Below are positions 50,268 through 59,893 of a DNA stretch of 64,000 bases, piece after piece; position 1 is the first letter of the stretch, and each line of letters begins with the position of its first letter. Under the pieces are notes generated by a model. The model saw only the letters and a list, made by a program, of their open reading frames with translations, had not been told where the DNA came from and searched no databases. This stretch comes from CAXNKG01 sp964202965 (GTDB taxonomy: Bacteria; Acidobacteriota; Vicinamibacteria; Vicinamibacterales; UBA2999): contig CAXNKG010000001.1 of NCBI GenBank assembly GCA_964202965.1, positions 1 to 64,000 on the forward strand. Direction: 5' to 3'. Made by a program: the position numbers and the translations under genes.

Positions 50268-52448
50268 ATGGATTCCTCCCGCGACGCCGCCGTCGTCGAA
50301 CGGCGACAGTCGAGATCGAAACGACACACTGCGCGCCTCGCGCCCCGCCCTGTACTCCGCGCGGCGCCCCCGGCCGACCTCGATCCGGACGATCTCAAGA
50401 ACCCGGCGCTCTATCTCAACAGGGAGCTGAGCTGGCTCGAGTTCAACCAGCGCGTGCTCCTGCAGGCCCACGACACGACGCAACCGCTGCTCGAGCGCGT
50501 CAAGTTCCTGGCGATCAGCGCCACGAACCTCGACGAATTCTTCATGATTCGCGTGTCGACGACGCAGAAGAACCTGCGGCACGGGATTGAAGATGTCGCG
50601 CCCGACGGCCTGAATACGCAGCAGCAGCTCGACGCCATGCGCGCGCGCGGCGTCGAGATGCTCGGCGACATCACCGGCTGCTGGGAGCAGTTGCGTCCGC
50701 TGCTTGCGGCCGAGAACATCGTCCTGCTCGAACCGTCAGACTGGACGGCAGAGGTCACGGACTGCCTGCACAGCTACTTCTCGCGGGAGGTCTGTCCGGT
50801 CCTCACGCCGCTCGCCTTCGACCCGGGCCACCCGTTTCCGCTGATTTCCAACTTGAGCAAGAACTTCGCGGTCGTCGTGCGCCACGCGGGCCGCACGAAG
50901 TTCGCGCGCGTCAAGGTGCCGGACGTCCTGCCGCGGTTCATTCCGATTCCACAGGCGCTCAGCCCGGGCAAGACGCTGACGTTCGCGTTCCTCGAGGACG
51001 TGATCCGCGCCAACCTGCCGGCCCTGTTTCCGGGAACGCAGGTGAAGGGCAGCCACCTGTTCCGCATCGTGCGCGACGCGGACCTGGAGATCGAACAGGC
51101 GGAGGCCGACGACCTGCTGGAGACCGTCGAAACCAGCTTGCGCCGGCTGCGGCACAGCGCGGTGGCGCTGCTGCAGGTCGGCTCCGACATGCCGGCGCGG
51201 GTCCTGAACATCCTGATTGAAAATTTCGGGACCGACGAGGAGCACGTGCAGCGGACCGACGGCCGCCTCGGGTTCGGCGACTGGATGCAGCTCACGAAGA
51301 TCCACCGGCCCGAGCTGAAAGACGCCCCGTTCTCGGCGCGGTCGCTCTGGCGCCCCGACGAGGATCCCGAGGTGATCTTCGACCAGATCCGCTACCAGGA
51401 CCAGCTGGTGCATCACCCGTATCAGTCCTTCGGATCGGTGGAGGCCTTTCTCAGCGCCGCGGTGCGGGACCCGCACGTCGTCGCGATCAAGATGACGCTG
51501 TACCGGATTGGGCCGAACTCGCCGCTCATCGACCTGCTCGTCGAGGCGGCGGAGGCGGGCAAGCAGGTGGCGGTGCTGGTGGAGCTGAAGGCGCGCTTCG
51601 ACGAGCGCAACAACATCATCTGGGCGAAGCAGCTCGAAGCGCACGGCATCCACGTCGTCTACGGTTTCGCCGACATCAAGACGCACGCGAAGCTGTGCCT
51701 GGTGGTCCGGCAGGAAGCAGACGGCGTGCAGACGTACGTGCACACCGGCACGGGCAACTACAACCCCGGCACCTCGAAGGTCTACACGGACGTTGGCCTC
51801 TTCACGGCCGACCGCGACATCGTCGCCGACGCGTCGGACGTGTTCAATTACCTGACGGGGTATTCGAACCAGAAGGAATTCCGCAGCATCCTGGTCGCGC
51901 CCATTCAACTGCGCACGCGGCTCTCCGAGCTCGTCGCGCGGGAAGCGGAGCACGCGCGCGCCGGCCGGGAAGCGCGCATCATCATCAAGGTCAACGCGAT
52001 CACCGACGATCAGATGATCCGGGTGCTCTACAGGGCGTCACAGGCGGGCGTGTCGATTGACCTGATCGTGCGCGGCATCTGCTCGCTGCGTCCCGGCATT
52101 CCCGGCGTGAGCGACAACATCCGCGTCCGCTCGGTTGTGGGCCGGTTCCTCGAACACTCGCGGATCTACTGGTTCATGAACGGCGGGCACGAGGAGATGT
52201 ATATCGGCAGCGCCGATCTCATGGAGCGCAATCTCGACCGGCGCGTGGAGACGCTGACGCCGATTCGCGACAGCGAGATCCGCGGCCACGTGCGCGACGT
52301 CGTCCTGGGGTCGTACCTCCGCGACACTGACCGCGCCTACGTGCTCGACGCGGCAGGCGCCTATTCACGCCCGGAGGCCACGGGTGCCGGCAGCGTCAGT
52401 TCACAGGACTTTCTGCTCCGGCACTACACGGACGCAGCGACGGACTAA
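50268..52448 (+). CDS. ppk1: Polyphosphate kinase 1
   Basis: A 726-residue PPK1, which makes polyphosphate from ATP at the membrane. After a basic N-terminal stretch come the N domain (LYLNRELSWLEFNQRVL, near 47), the head domain, and two PLD-like catalytic domains. The autophosphorylated histidine lies in DIKTHAKLCLVV near residue 470; YVHTGTGNYNPGTSKVYTDV follows, and GHEEMYIGSADLMERNLDRR near 640. The start ATG 50268 lies about 26 nt after a possible TAACAT box; 106 bp separate it from the divergent aconitase-family gene. Length is normal. Confidence 0.94.
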   Translation: MDSSRDAAVVERRQSRSKRHTARLAPRPVLRAAPPADLDPDDLKNPALYLNRELSWLEFNQRVLLQAHDTTQPLLERVKFLAISATNLDEFFMIRVSTTQKNLRHGIEDVAPDGLNTQQQLDAMRARGVEMLGDITGCWEQLRPLLAAENIVLLEPSDWTAEVTDCLHSYFSREVCPVLTPLAFDPGHPFPLISNLSKNFAVVVRHAGRTKFARVKVPDVLPRFIPIPQALSPGKTLTFAFLEDVIRANLPALFPGTQVKGSHLFRIVRDADLEIEQAEADDLLETVETSLRRLRHSAVALLQVGSDMPARVLNILIENFGTDEEHVQRTDGRLGFGDWMQLTKIHRPELKDAPFSARSLWRPDEDPEVIFDQIRYQDQLVHHPYQSFGSVEAFLSAAVRDPHVVAIKMTLYRIGPNSPLIDLLVEAAEAGKQVAVLVELKARFDERNNIIWAKQLEAHGIHVVYGFADIKTHAKLCLVVRQEADGVQTYVHTGTGNYNPGTSKVYTDVGLFTADRDIVADASDVFNYLTGYSNQKEFRSILVAPIQLRTRLSELVAREAEHARAGREARIIIKVNAITDDQMIRVLYRASQAGVSIDLIVRGICSLRPGIPGVSDNIRVRSVVGRFLEHSRIYWFMNGGHEEMYIGSADLMERNLDRRVETLTPIRDSEIRGHVRDVVLGSYLRDTDRAYVLDAAGAYSRPEATGAGSVSSQDFLLRHYTDAATD

Positions 52449-52487
52449 GTCGCTCGAATCGTTCGAGCCGTTCGGACCGTTCCCCTC

Positions 52488-52493
52488 TATAAT
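52488..52493 (+). promoter_or_regulatory. -10 box (TATAAT) of kinase copy 4
   Basis: Perfect TATAAT 11 nt before ATG 52505, after the short gap that follows ppk1. Confidence 0.6.
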
Positions 52494-52504
52494 CGCCGGC
52501 ATCC

Positions 52505-55183
52505 ATGAGCCTCACGCCTGGCACGCGCCTTGGTCCGTACGAAATTCAGTCCGCGCTCGGCGCGGGCGGGATGGGCGAGGTCTATCGTGCGCGTGATACG
52601 CGCCTCGATCGCACGGTCGCCATCAAGGTGCTGCCGGAGGCCTTCGCGTCGGACCCGCAGTTCCGCGAGCGGTTCGACCGCGAGGCGCGCGCCATCTCGC
52701 AGATCGCTCATGCCCATATCTGCACGCTGTACGACGTCGGTCGGGAACAGGACACCGACTTTCTCGTCATGGAATACCTCGAGGGCGAGACGCTCGCGGC
52801 GCGCCTCGAGCGGGGCACCCTGCCGCCCGATCAGGCGTTGCGCCACAGCGTCGAAATCGCCGGCGCGCTCGATGCCGCCCATCGGATCGGCATCGTGCAC
52901 CGCGACCTCAAACCTGGCAACGTCATGCTCGTCCGCGGGCCGGCAGGCGTGCCGATTGCCAAGCTCCTCGACTTCGGGCTGGCAAAAACGGCCGCGCCGA
53001 CTCTTGCCGGCTCGCAGTCGATGCTGCCGACCACCCCCAGGAACCTGACCGTGCAGGGCACGATTCTCGGCACGTTCCAGTACATGGCGCCCGAGCAGCT
53101 CGAAGGGCGCGACGCCGATGCGCGCACCGACATCTTTGCGTTCGGCGCGGTGGTGTACGAGATGGCCACCGGGCGCAAGGCGTTCGACGGCCGCAGCCAG
53201 GCCAGCCTCGTCTCGGCGATCATGTCGGCCGACCCGCCGCCCATCGCCACGCTTCAGCCCCTGGCGCCCGCCGGGCTCGAGCGGATCGTCAGGAAGTGCC
53301 TGGAGAAGGAAGCCGATCGCCGCTGGCAGAGCGCCGCCGATCTGCGCGACGAACTGGAATGGATCGCGAAGGCGGGCCCAGCCACCTCGACCGGGCCGCG
53401 CGCAGCGGGGTGGCGGCGGCTGGCTGCACCTGCGGCGATGACCGTGGGCGCAGCGGCGATCGCGGCAGCGGCAGGGGTGACGACGTGGATGATGACGCGT
53501 CCCGCGGCGCCCTCGCCGATGCGGTTCGAGGTCGTCCCGCCGGATGCCGAGGCCTACAGCAACGACCTCGGCGGGCTGAATCTCGCGATCTCGCCCGATG
53601 GGCGGTATGTCGCGTACCACGTCTGGCGCGGCACGAACTTTCAGCTGTACCTGCGTGGGATCAACGCCCTGGAGGCGACACCGGTGCCGGGGACCGAAGG
53701 CACCGCGGAAGTGTTCTTCTCGCCGGACAGCCGGTGGATCGGCTTCTACTCCATTCGGGAACGCAAGCTGAAGAAGGTGGCCGTCACGGGTGGACCGGCC
53801 GTCACGATCTGCGACGCGCTCGGCGTGGATGGCGCCGCGTGGGGCGAGGACGACACGATTGTCTTCGCGGATGGGGGCGCGACGGGCGGCCTCTACCGCG
53901 TGTCGGCCAACGGGGGCACGCCTGAGCGCCTGACGACTCCAAACGCCGCGGATAAAGAATCCGATCACTGGCGGCCCGAGGTACTCCCTGGAGGCCGCGG
54001 CGTCGTGTTCAGCATCCTTCATGGTTCCGACCTCCGGCGGGCCAGCGTAGCGCTGCTCGATCTGGCGACCCGGGAGCGGCGTGTGCTTGTGGAGGGCGGG
54101 AGCAACCCACGCTACGCCGTGAGCGGGCACATCGTCTACGGCCACCTCGGAGTGCTCATGGCCGTCGCCTTCGACGCGCAACGGCTCGAAGTGACCGGTA
54201 ACCCGGTGCCCGTGCAGGAAGGGATTGTCACCAAGAACGGTGGCGTGGCGAACTTTGGCGTCTCCCAAACGGGCACGCTTGTCTATGCGCCTGGTGGCGC
54301 TGCGGCGGTGCTGGGCAGGCCGGTGTGGGTGGGGCGGGACGGGCGCGAACTGGCGCCGCTCATCGAGAGCGACCTCGATTCGCCGCAGTTTCCGCGACTC
54401 TCGCCAGACGGCGGGCGGCTCGCGCTCAACGTCGCCGGTGACCTCTGGGTGTACGACCTCGAGGGACGCCCGCCCATCAAGCTCACCTTCGACGGGAGCG
54501 ACTTTGCCGTCATGTGGTCACCTGACGGTCAACGACTGATCTACGAGAGCACGTCCGGTGCGCTCTTTTCCATTCCGGCAGACGGCAGCAGCCGGACGCC
54601 TGAGAAGATCTCGCCTGACGGCCACTTCCACCCGCATGGCTGGTCAGCGAACGGCTCCGAGCTCGTCGCGGCAGCGATCGGCGCGCCGACGTTGTCCGAC
54701 CTGGTCGGTCTGCCCGTCGGTGGAACCGGCACCCGCCGCGCCGTCGTACAGACGGACAACAACGAGGGGCAGCAGGGCGCGGCGATGTCGCCCGACAGCC
54801 GGTGGCTAGCGTACGTCTCCGATGTCACCGGCCAGGCCGAAGTGTGGGTTCGGGCATACCCGGGGCCAGGGGCACCCGTGCGCGTTTCGCCCGGCGGCGG
54901 CGTCGAGCCGGTCTGGTCGCGGAACGGCCGTGAACTGTACTACCTGCAGGGCGATCGACTGATGGCGGTTGCCGTCGCCCCGCAGACCTCGTTCACCTTC
55001 AGCCCCGCCATGCAACTCTTCGAAGGACGATTCCGCCGCGGCGGCCAGCCGCCGTCTTACGACGTGGCGTCTGACGGGCGATTTCTCATGCTCAAGTCGC
55101 CAGCCGGGCAGGCGATCACCGCCCACTTCGTCGTGGTGCTGAACTGGCTCGAGGAGCTGCGCGCGCGCGCACCGGCGAACTAG
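52505..55183 (+). CDS. Ser/Thr protein kinase with WD40-like propeller (copy 4)
   Basis: An 892-residue kinase with GAGGMGEVYRARD at 19, K41, HRDLKPGN with D134, DFGLAK near 159 and APEQLEG near 199. A membrane segment near 305-328 (APAAMTVGAAAIAAAAGVT) leads into the PD40-type propeller (SPDGRYVAYH, SPDSRWIGFY, SPDGGRLALN, SPDSRWLAYV). Kinase domain closest to copies 1 and 2. The stop overlaps a small convergent gene by 4 bp. Signal and substrate are unknown. Confidence 0.93.
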   Translation: MSLTPGTRLGPYEIQSALGAGGMGEVYRARDTRLDRTVAIKVLPEAFASDPQFRERFDREARAISQIAHAHICTLYDVGREQDTDFLVMEYLEGETLAARLERGTLPPDQALRHSVEIAGALDAAHRIGIVHRDLKPGNVMLVRGPAGVPIAKLLDFGLAKTAAPTLAGSQSMLPTTPRNLTVQGTILGTFQYMAPEQLEGRDADARTDIFAFGAVVYEMATGRKAFDGRSQASLVSAIMSADPPPIATLQPLAPAGLERIVRKCLEKEADRRWQSAADLRDELEWIAKAGPATSTGPRAAGWRRLAAPAAMTVGAAAIAAAAGVTTWMMTRPAAPSPMRFEVVPPDAEAYSNDLGGLNLAISPDGRYVAYHVWRGTNFQLYLRGINALEATPVPGTEGTAEVFFSPDSRWIGFYSIRERKLKKVAVTGGPAVTICDALGVDGAAWGEDDTIVFADGGATGGLYRVSANGGTPERLTTPNAADKESDHWRPEVLPGGRGVVFSILHGSDLRRASVALLDLATRERRVLVEGGSNPRYAVSGHIVYGHLGVLMAVAFDAQRLEVTGNPVPVQEGIVTKNGGVANFGVSQTGTLVYAPGGAAAVLGRPVWVGRDGRELAPLIESDLDSPQFPRLSPDGGRLALNVAGDLWVYDLEGRPPIKLTFDGSDFAVMWSPDGQRLIYESTSGALFSIPADGSSRTPEKISPDGHFHPHGWSANGSELVAAAIGAPTLSDLVGLPVGGTGTRRAVVQTDNNEGQQGAAMSPDSRWLAYVSDVTGQAEVWVRAYPGPGAPVRVSPGGGVEPVWSRNGRELYYLQGDRLMAVAVAPQTSFTFSPAMQLFEGRFRRGGQPPSYDVASDGRFLMLKSPAGQAITAHFVVVLNWLEELRARAPAN

Positions 55184-55404
55184 GACACCAACCACCAGAT
55201 CGACGCAGCGGCGAGCCACAACGGGATTCCCACCTTCGGGAACGCGACGGGCAACGCGATCAACAGCAGCATCACCGTCACGACGAACGCCAGCGGACCG
55301 AGCGGCCAGCAAACGGCGAGCGCCAGACGCTGAGGGACCGGCGCGTGGATCTTGAGCAGACCCCACAGCACTCCAACGACATAGATCGCAACGGCTCCGC
55401 CCAC
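55180..55404 (-). CDS. Small membrane protein
   Basis: A 74-residue protein with two strong hydrophobic segments (residues 1-20 and 28-60) and no recognised motif except a short KIHAPVPQRLAL loop. GTG start at 55404, 37 bp from the divergent TonB receptor start. The end overlaps kinase copy 4 by 4 bp in convergent orientation. Membrane location is clear; the function is not. Confidence 0.55.
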   Translation of the reverse strand: MGGAVAIYVVGVLWGLLKIHAPVPQRLALAVCWPLGPLAFVVTVMLLLIALPVAFPKVGIPLWLAAASIWWLVS

Positions 55405-55441
55405 GCGCGCGATCTTAACCCTGCTACACTGGCGCGCACCA

Positions 55442-58369
55442 ATGACCTTCGCGAAGGCGCTACTCGTGTGCGCTTTTATCGCGATCGCGTCTCCGGCGGT
55501 CGCTCAACAAACCACAGGCAGTATCGCGGGACGCGTCATCGACGATCTCGACGCGGGCATCCCCGGAGCCGCCGTCACCGCGCGCAACCTCGACACCGGA
55601 TTCCTCCGGGACACCACGAGCGGCGAGAACGGCGTGTACCGGCTGGCCGGCCTTCCGGTCGGGCGGTATCGCGTCGAAGCCCAGCGCGCCGGACTTGTCA
55701 GATTCGAGCGCGACGGCCTCATCGTCAACATCGCGCGCACCGCCGATGTCGACATCATCCTGCGCGTCCCGGCGCTCGCCGAAACCGTGACGGTCGCGGC
55801 CGACGTGCCGCTGCTGCCGGTGACTTCGTCGACCGTCGGCGAGATCGTCGACACCGCCCGGATCGAGGGCCTGCCCCTCAACGGCCGGCAGTTCGCGAAT
55901 CTTGCGGCCACCGTTCCTGGCGTGGGACTCGGATTTCACTCGGAGCTGACCAAGAGCACGCAGTACAGCCCGCAGATCAGCGGCGGAAACGGCCGCAACG
56001 TCAATTACGTCGTCGACGGCGGCGACAACAACGACGACACCGTCGGGGGGCTCCTGCAGCTCTATCCGCTCGAGGCGATCCAGGAATTCAACGTGATGAC
56101 GCAGCGGTTCGACGCCGAGTACGGCCGCGGCGGCGCCGTCATCAACGTCGTGACGAAGAGCGGCACCAATGACCTGCGAGGGAGCGCATTCTCGTTTCTC
56201 CGGCATGACGCATTGAATGCGCGGACGTTCAGCGAGCAGGCCAATCGAATCGACAAGCAGGCGTACCGCCGTTACCAGTTCGGCGGCAGCCTCGGCGGGC
56301 CGATCGTCGTCGATCGCGCGCACATCTTCGGCGCCTACGAGCGGACGCAGCAGGACACGCGGCAGGTCGTCAACACGCTGGGGCTCTTCCCGGTGGAGGA
56401 TGGCGTCTTCGACGTGCCCTTTCGCGAGGATCTTCTGACCACGAAAGTGACGACCACCGTCACCCCGTCGCATTACCTGGCGCTGCGCTACGGACGCGAC
56501 GGCAATTCGCAGCCCGCGGGCGCCGGTCTCCGCGCCGCACGGTCATCCTGGGCGACCAGCAGCAACACGTACCACTCCGTGAATGCCAACCATAACTGGA
56601 TGATTGGCGGCCGTAGTCTGAACGAGCTCGTTGTCCAGTACTCGCGCTTCGTCAACGAGATCCCGCCGACGAACATGGGGCCGCACCTGCGTTTCCCGAA
56701 CGGTGTGACGACGGGCACCGCCACGGTCGCCGACCAGGGGACGCAGCAGACCAAGTGGCAGTTCCGCGACGACATCTCGTGGAGCACGACGCGCCTCGGC
56801 GGATTGGGCCACGAGCTCAGGGCCGGGGCGAACTGGATCCACGAGCCGCGCCTGTTCGTCCATGTGGGCCAGGGGACCACCGGGATCTTCGGCCTCGGCG
56901 CCAACACCGTCGACGCTCCGGTCACGTCGATCCTGGTCATCGGGGGAACGACGGACTTCAACATCCCGCTCGACAGCTACGCGTTCTACGCGCAGGACGA
57001 CTGGAGGGTGAATACCCGGCTGACGCTCAACCTTGGCGTGCGATGGGACTACCTGAGCGGCATTCCGTTCGATCAGAGCCGGAATGCCAACTTCCAGGCG
57101 CTCCAGGCTGCCGGCCAGGCGGGCAGATTTGCCGGGACCGTGCTCGAGGATTTCGGGGAGCAGACGCGCGGCGACAAGGACAATGTTCAGCCGCGGTTCG
57201 GGTTTGTCTACGACCTGCACGGCAGCGGACGGCAGATCATTCGTGGCGGCTGGGGCGTCTACACCGACTTCGCCTATACGAACGCGAATGTACTCACGGC
57301 CGCCATCGACGCGATCGGCGGGGGCGGGCCTGTGTTTGTCGCGAACGCGCCGGCCGGCATCCGGCGGCCCGACGGGACGCTCTTCCGCGTCACCGATCCG
57401 TTGTCGGTGATCGCCGCGCAGAACCTGGTGAACCCTAATATTCCGTCGCTTGCCGGCGAAGTGGTCTCGCCGCTGCTCGAGCAGCCGTACACGATGCAGT
57501 CGAATCTCGGATGGGCGCGCGAGATCGACCCGGCGACCGCGGTGACCCTCGACTATGTTCGCGTGGACGGACGGGATCTGAACCTGCGGCTGCGCCCAAA
57601 CGCGCTGGTCGGCGGCCGGCGGTACCTCGCGGGCCTGCCGATCCAGCCGAATGCCATCAGTTTCCGCACGGCCCTGAGCAAGGGCTCCAGCCGCTACGAT
57701 GCGTTGATCGCCGCGGTCCGGCGGCGGATGTCGCGCGGCCTCGATCTCAATGCGTCCTACACGCTCGCGAGGGCCACGAGCGACGTCGGCACCGCCTACG
57801 ACGAGATCGTCGGGAACCTGGTGCAGGACGTCCGCGATCCGTTCGCCGATGTGCAGAAGGGACCGTCGACGCGCACCGACGCGCGGCACAGGATCACCGT
57901 GAGCGCCATCATCGAAGCGCCGTGGGGTGTCCGGATCTCTCCGATCTACATGTATCGATCGGCGCTGCCCACGCATTCCTTCGAGGGCATCGATCTGAAC
58001 ACCGACGGCAACCTCAACGACAAGACCGCCCGGGCGTACCGGTTCACCGGGTTGAATGACGCCAGGACCGCGACCTACGAGGAGACGGGCGACTGCGAGA
58101 CGGTGAACTGCAGCCGCCGCGCGCCCTTCTCCCAGCTCAACCTGCGCGTCAGCCGCGCCTTCCCGATTCGCGGCCCTGTGCGGGTCGAAGCGATCGCGGA
58201 GATGTTCAACCTCTTCAACGCCACCAACCCGTCCATTCCGCTGACCACCCAGCGTCTGTCGCCGGCCCGCGCGCCGCTCGCGTCGTTCATGCAGCCGACG
58301 GCATACGCCGGCGACGTCCAGCAGCCCGAACAGCGCGTCGGCCAGGTCGGGGTGCGGGTGACGTTCTGA
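55442..58369 (+). CDS. TonB-dependent receptor with carboxypeptidase regulatory-like domain
   Basis: A 975-residue outer-membrane receptor. Signal peptide to about AVAQQ (residue 22), then a carboxypeptidase regulatory-like beta sandwich (25-105: GSIAGRVIDDLDAGIPGAAV, GVYRLAGLPVGRYRVEAQRA), a plug domain (115-235: IEGLPLNGRQFANLAATVPG, INVVTKSGTNDLRGSAFSFL) and the barrel, with a C-terminal aromatic residue (RVTF). This is the Oar-like/Acidobacterial type associated with polymer or peptide uptake; the ligand is unknown. A TACACT box lies 11 nt before ATG 55442. The stop touches a heptamer array. Confidence 0.92.
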   Translation: MTFAKALLVCAFIAIASPAVAQQTTGSIAGRVIDDLDAGIPGAAVTARNLDTGFLRDTTSGENGVYRLAGLPVGRYRVEAQRAGLVRFERDGLIVNIARTADVDIILRVPALAETVTVAADVPLLPVTSSTVGEIVDTARIEGLPLNGRQFANLAATVPGVGLGFHSELTKSTQYSPQISGGNGRNVNYVVDGGDNNDDTVGGLLQLYPLEAIQEFNVMTQRFDAEYGRGGAVINVVTKSGTNDLRGSAFSFLRHDALNARTFSEQANRIDKQAYRRYQFGGSLGGPIVVDRAHIFGAYERTQQDTRQVVNTLGLFPVEDGVFDVPFREDLLTTKVTTTVTPSHYLALRYGRDGNSQPAGAGLRAARSSWATSSNTYHSVNANHNWMIGGRSLNELVVQYSRFVNEIPPTNMGPHLRFPNGVTTGTATVADQGTQQTKWQFRDDISWSTTRLGGLGHELRAGANWIHEPRLFVHVGQGTTGIFGLGANTVDAPVTSILVIGGTTDFNIPLDSYAFYAQDDWRVNTRLTLNLGVRWDYLSGIPFDQSRNANFQALQAAGQAGRFAGTVLEDFGEQTRGDKDNVQPRFGFVYDLHGSGRQIIRGGWGVYTDFAYTNANVLTAAIDAIGGGGPVFVANAPAGIRRPDGTLFRVTDPLSVIAAQNLVNPNIPSLAGEVVSPLLEQPYTMQSNLGWAREIDPATAVTLDYVRVDGRDLNLRLRPNALVGGRRYLAGLPIQPNAISFRTALSKGSSRYDALIAAVRRRMSRGLDLNASYTLARATSDVGTAYDEIVGNLVQDVRDPFADVQKGPSTRTDARHRITVSAIIEAPWGVRISPIYMYRSALPTHSFEGIDLNTDGNLNDKTARAYRFTGLNDARTATYEETGDCETVNCSRRAPFSQLNLRVSRAFPIRGPVRVEAIAEMFNLFNATNPSIPLTTQRLSPARAPLASFMQPTAYAGDVQQPEQRVGQVGVRVTF

Positions 58370-58437
58370 AGTCACAAGTCACAAGTCACAAGGCAGAATA
58401 TTTGTGACTTCTGACTTCTGACTTCTGACTTGTGACC
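58370..58437. repeat. Facing 7-bp arrays (AGTCACA / TTCTGAC)
   Basis: Three AGTCACA units, a 12-bp spacer, then TTGTGAC and TTCTGAC units. The last unit (TTGTGACC) contains the GTG start of the next gene. Confidence 0.9.
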
Positions 58438-59328
58438 TCCCCAACGAACGACGCGCATGTCCACTTCTTCTCGCCGGCGTTCTTCGCCGCGCTCGCGAGG
58501 CAGCGCGGCGCCGGTTCGGCCCCGGACATCCTTCGCGAGCTGCAGTGGGACGATCCCGGCAGCCCTGAATCGCTCTCCGACCGCTGGGTGCAGGAACTCG
58601 ACTGCCACGGCGTCACCCGCGCGGCGCTGATTGCCAGCATCCCCGGGGACGAAGCATCGGTCGCCACCGCGGTGGCGAGGCACCCGTCCCGATTCGTCGG
58701 CTACTTCATGGTGGATTCGTCCGCCGCGGACGCCGTGGAGCGGACGCGGCGGGCCCTGACCGAGCTCCGGCTCCGTGTGGTGTGCCTGTTCCCCGCCATG
58801 GCCCACGTCCCCCTCGATGACGACAGGACCTATCGCGTGGCCGAAGCCGCTGCGGCGGTACCCGGCGCCGCGGTCTTCATCCACTGCGGGCTTTTATCAA
58901 TCGGCGTGCGGCGAAAGCTCGGCTTGCCCAGCCGGTTCGATCTGCGGCTCGGCGACCCGCTTGCCGTTTCGCGCCTGGCGCTCGCGTTTCCCGGTACGCC
59001 GTTCATCATTCCGCACTTCGGCGCGGGACTCTTTCGCGAAGCGCTGATGGCGGCCGACGCCTGCCCGAACATTCATTTCGACACGTCGAGCTCGAACAAC
59101 TGGATTCGCTACACGCCCGGGCTGACGCTGGACGCGGTGTTCAGGACAGCACTCTCGGTCCTCGGCCCCTCGCGGCTTCTCTTTGGGACAGATTCCTCGT
59201 TCTTCCCGCGCGGATGGCAGAAGGCAATCTACGCCGACCAACGATCGATCCTGCAGGGCCTTGGCCTAGGTCACGCTGATACCGACTTGGTCCTTGGCGG
59301 GAACTTCGAGAGGCTGTTTCCAGGGTAG
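58432..59328 (+). CDS. Amidohydrolase family protein
   Basis: A 298-residue cytoplasmic amidohydrolase-2-like protein. Marks are NDAHVHFFSPAFF at the N-terminus (HxH), AVFIHCGLLSIG near 142, FIIPHFGAGLFREAL near 190 and LLFGTDSSFFPRGW near 247. The GTG start lies in the last unit of the heptamer array; there is no ribosome site in front of it, so initiation must depend on the repeat sequence or a leaderless transcript. Related to the decarboxylase/hydrolase branch; substrate unknown. Confidence 0.82.
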   Translation: MTSPTNDAHVHFFSPAFFAALARQRGAGSAPDILRELQWDDPGSPESLSDRWVQELDCHGVTRAALIASIPGDEASVATAVARHPSRFVGYFMVDSSAADAVERTRRALTELRLRVVCLFPAMAHVPLDDDRTYRVAEAAAAVPGAAVFIHCGLLSIGVRRKLGLPSRFDLRLGDPLAVSRLALAFPGTPFIIPHFGAGLFREALMAADACPNIHFDTSSSNNWIRYTPGLTLDAVFRTALSVLGPSRLLFGTDSSFFPRGWQKAIYADQRSILQGLGLGHADTDLVLGGNFERLFPG

Positions 59329-59364
59329 GTCAAAGGTCAAAGGTCAAAGGTCAAAGGTCAAAAA
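59328..59364. repeat. 7-bp array (GGTCAAA)
   Basis: Five GGTCAAA units starting in the stop codon region of the amidohydrolase. It is the reverse complement of the array at 59894-59953 on the other side of the four-helix-bundle gene. Confidence 0.9.
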
Positions 59365-59391
59365 TTTAAAGGCGAAGGTTGGTTCGGTGTT

Positions 59392-59751
59392 CTAGGTTCT
59401 GCCCTTGGACCTGACCACGATTGCTCCCAGGATCCTGGCTAACTGCCTCCCTTCATCGAGGAGCCTTGGCGCCATCTGTTGGTCACCGAGTTCGGATGCC
59501 ACGAACGCCCTCAGCCACATGACGGACTCATTCGCGCTTCGTAACGCGATCTCATTGAAGCGTATGAATTCACGCCTCGACGAGGCACCCAGCGCTTCCT
59601 TGCGATTCGCTGCGATCGAACCAGCGGACGCCACCAACTGTTCGACAATCCGGCGGACGCCGGACGCGTGGCGGATGGATGGCACGAATCGAATCACGTC
59701 GCACAGGAAGCAGAACGCGCGTTCGTCGAGTTCTTGCGGGGCGGAAGCCAC
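59392..59751 (-). CDS. Four-helix bundle protein (23S rRNA-IVP/TIGR02436 family)
   Basis: A 119-residue all-helical protein. The family pattern is visible: FVPSIRHASGVRRIVEQLVA, SAGSIAANRKEALGASSRRE, FIRFNEIALRSANESVMWLR. Members occur inside intervening sequences of 23S rRNA in spirochaetes and elsewhere as single genes with unknown role. It is flanked on both sides by heptamer arrays in opposite orientation, unlike any other gene here. The region upstream, 59752-59893, holds no further gene. Confidence 0.85.
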   Translation of the reverse strand: MASAPQELDERAFCFLCDVIRFVPSIRHASGVRRIVEQLVASAGSIAANRKEALGASSRREFIRFNEIALRSANESVMWLRAFVASELGDQQMAPRLLDEGRQLARILGAIVVRSKGRT

Positions 59752-59893
59752 ATTCGTACCCGAGCAATCCTGCCGCCGTCGCGGGAACTACAGATGATCG
59801 AGCGAACAGCCCGTCGCTCGTGCATAAACGAAACGGTACCGGCGAGTAGACGTACGCCGTTTCTACACGCCACAATGACGAACCCCCGAACGT

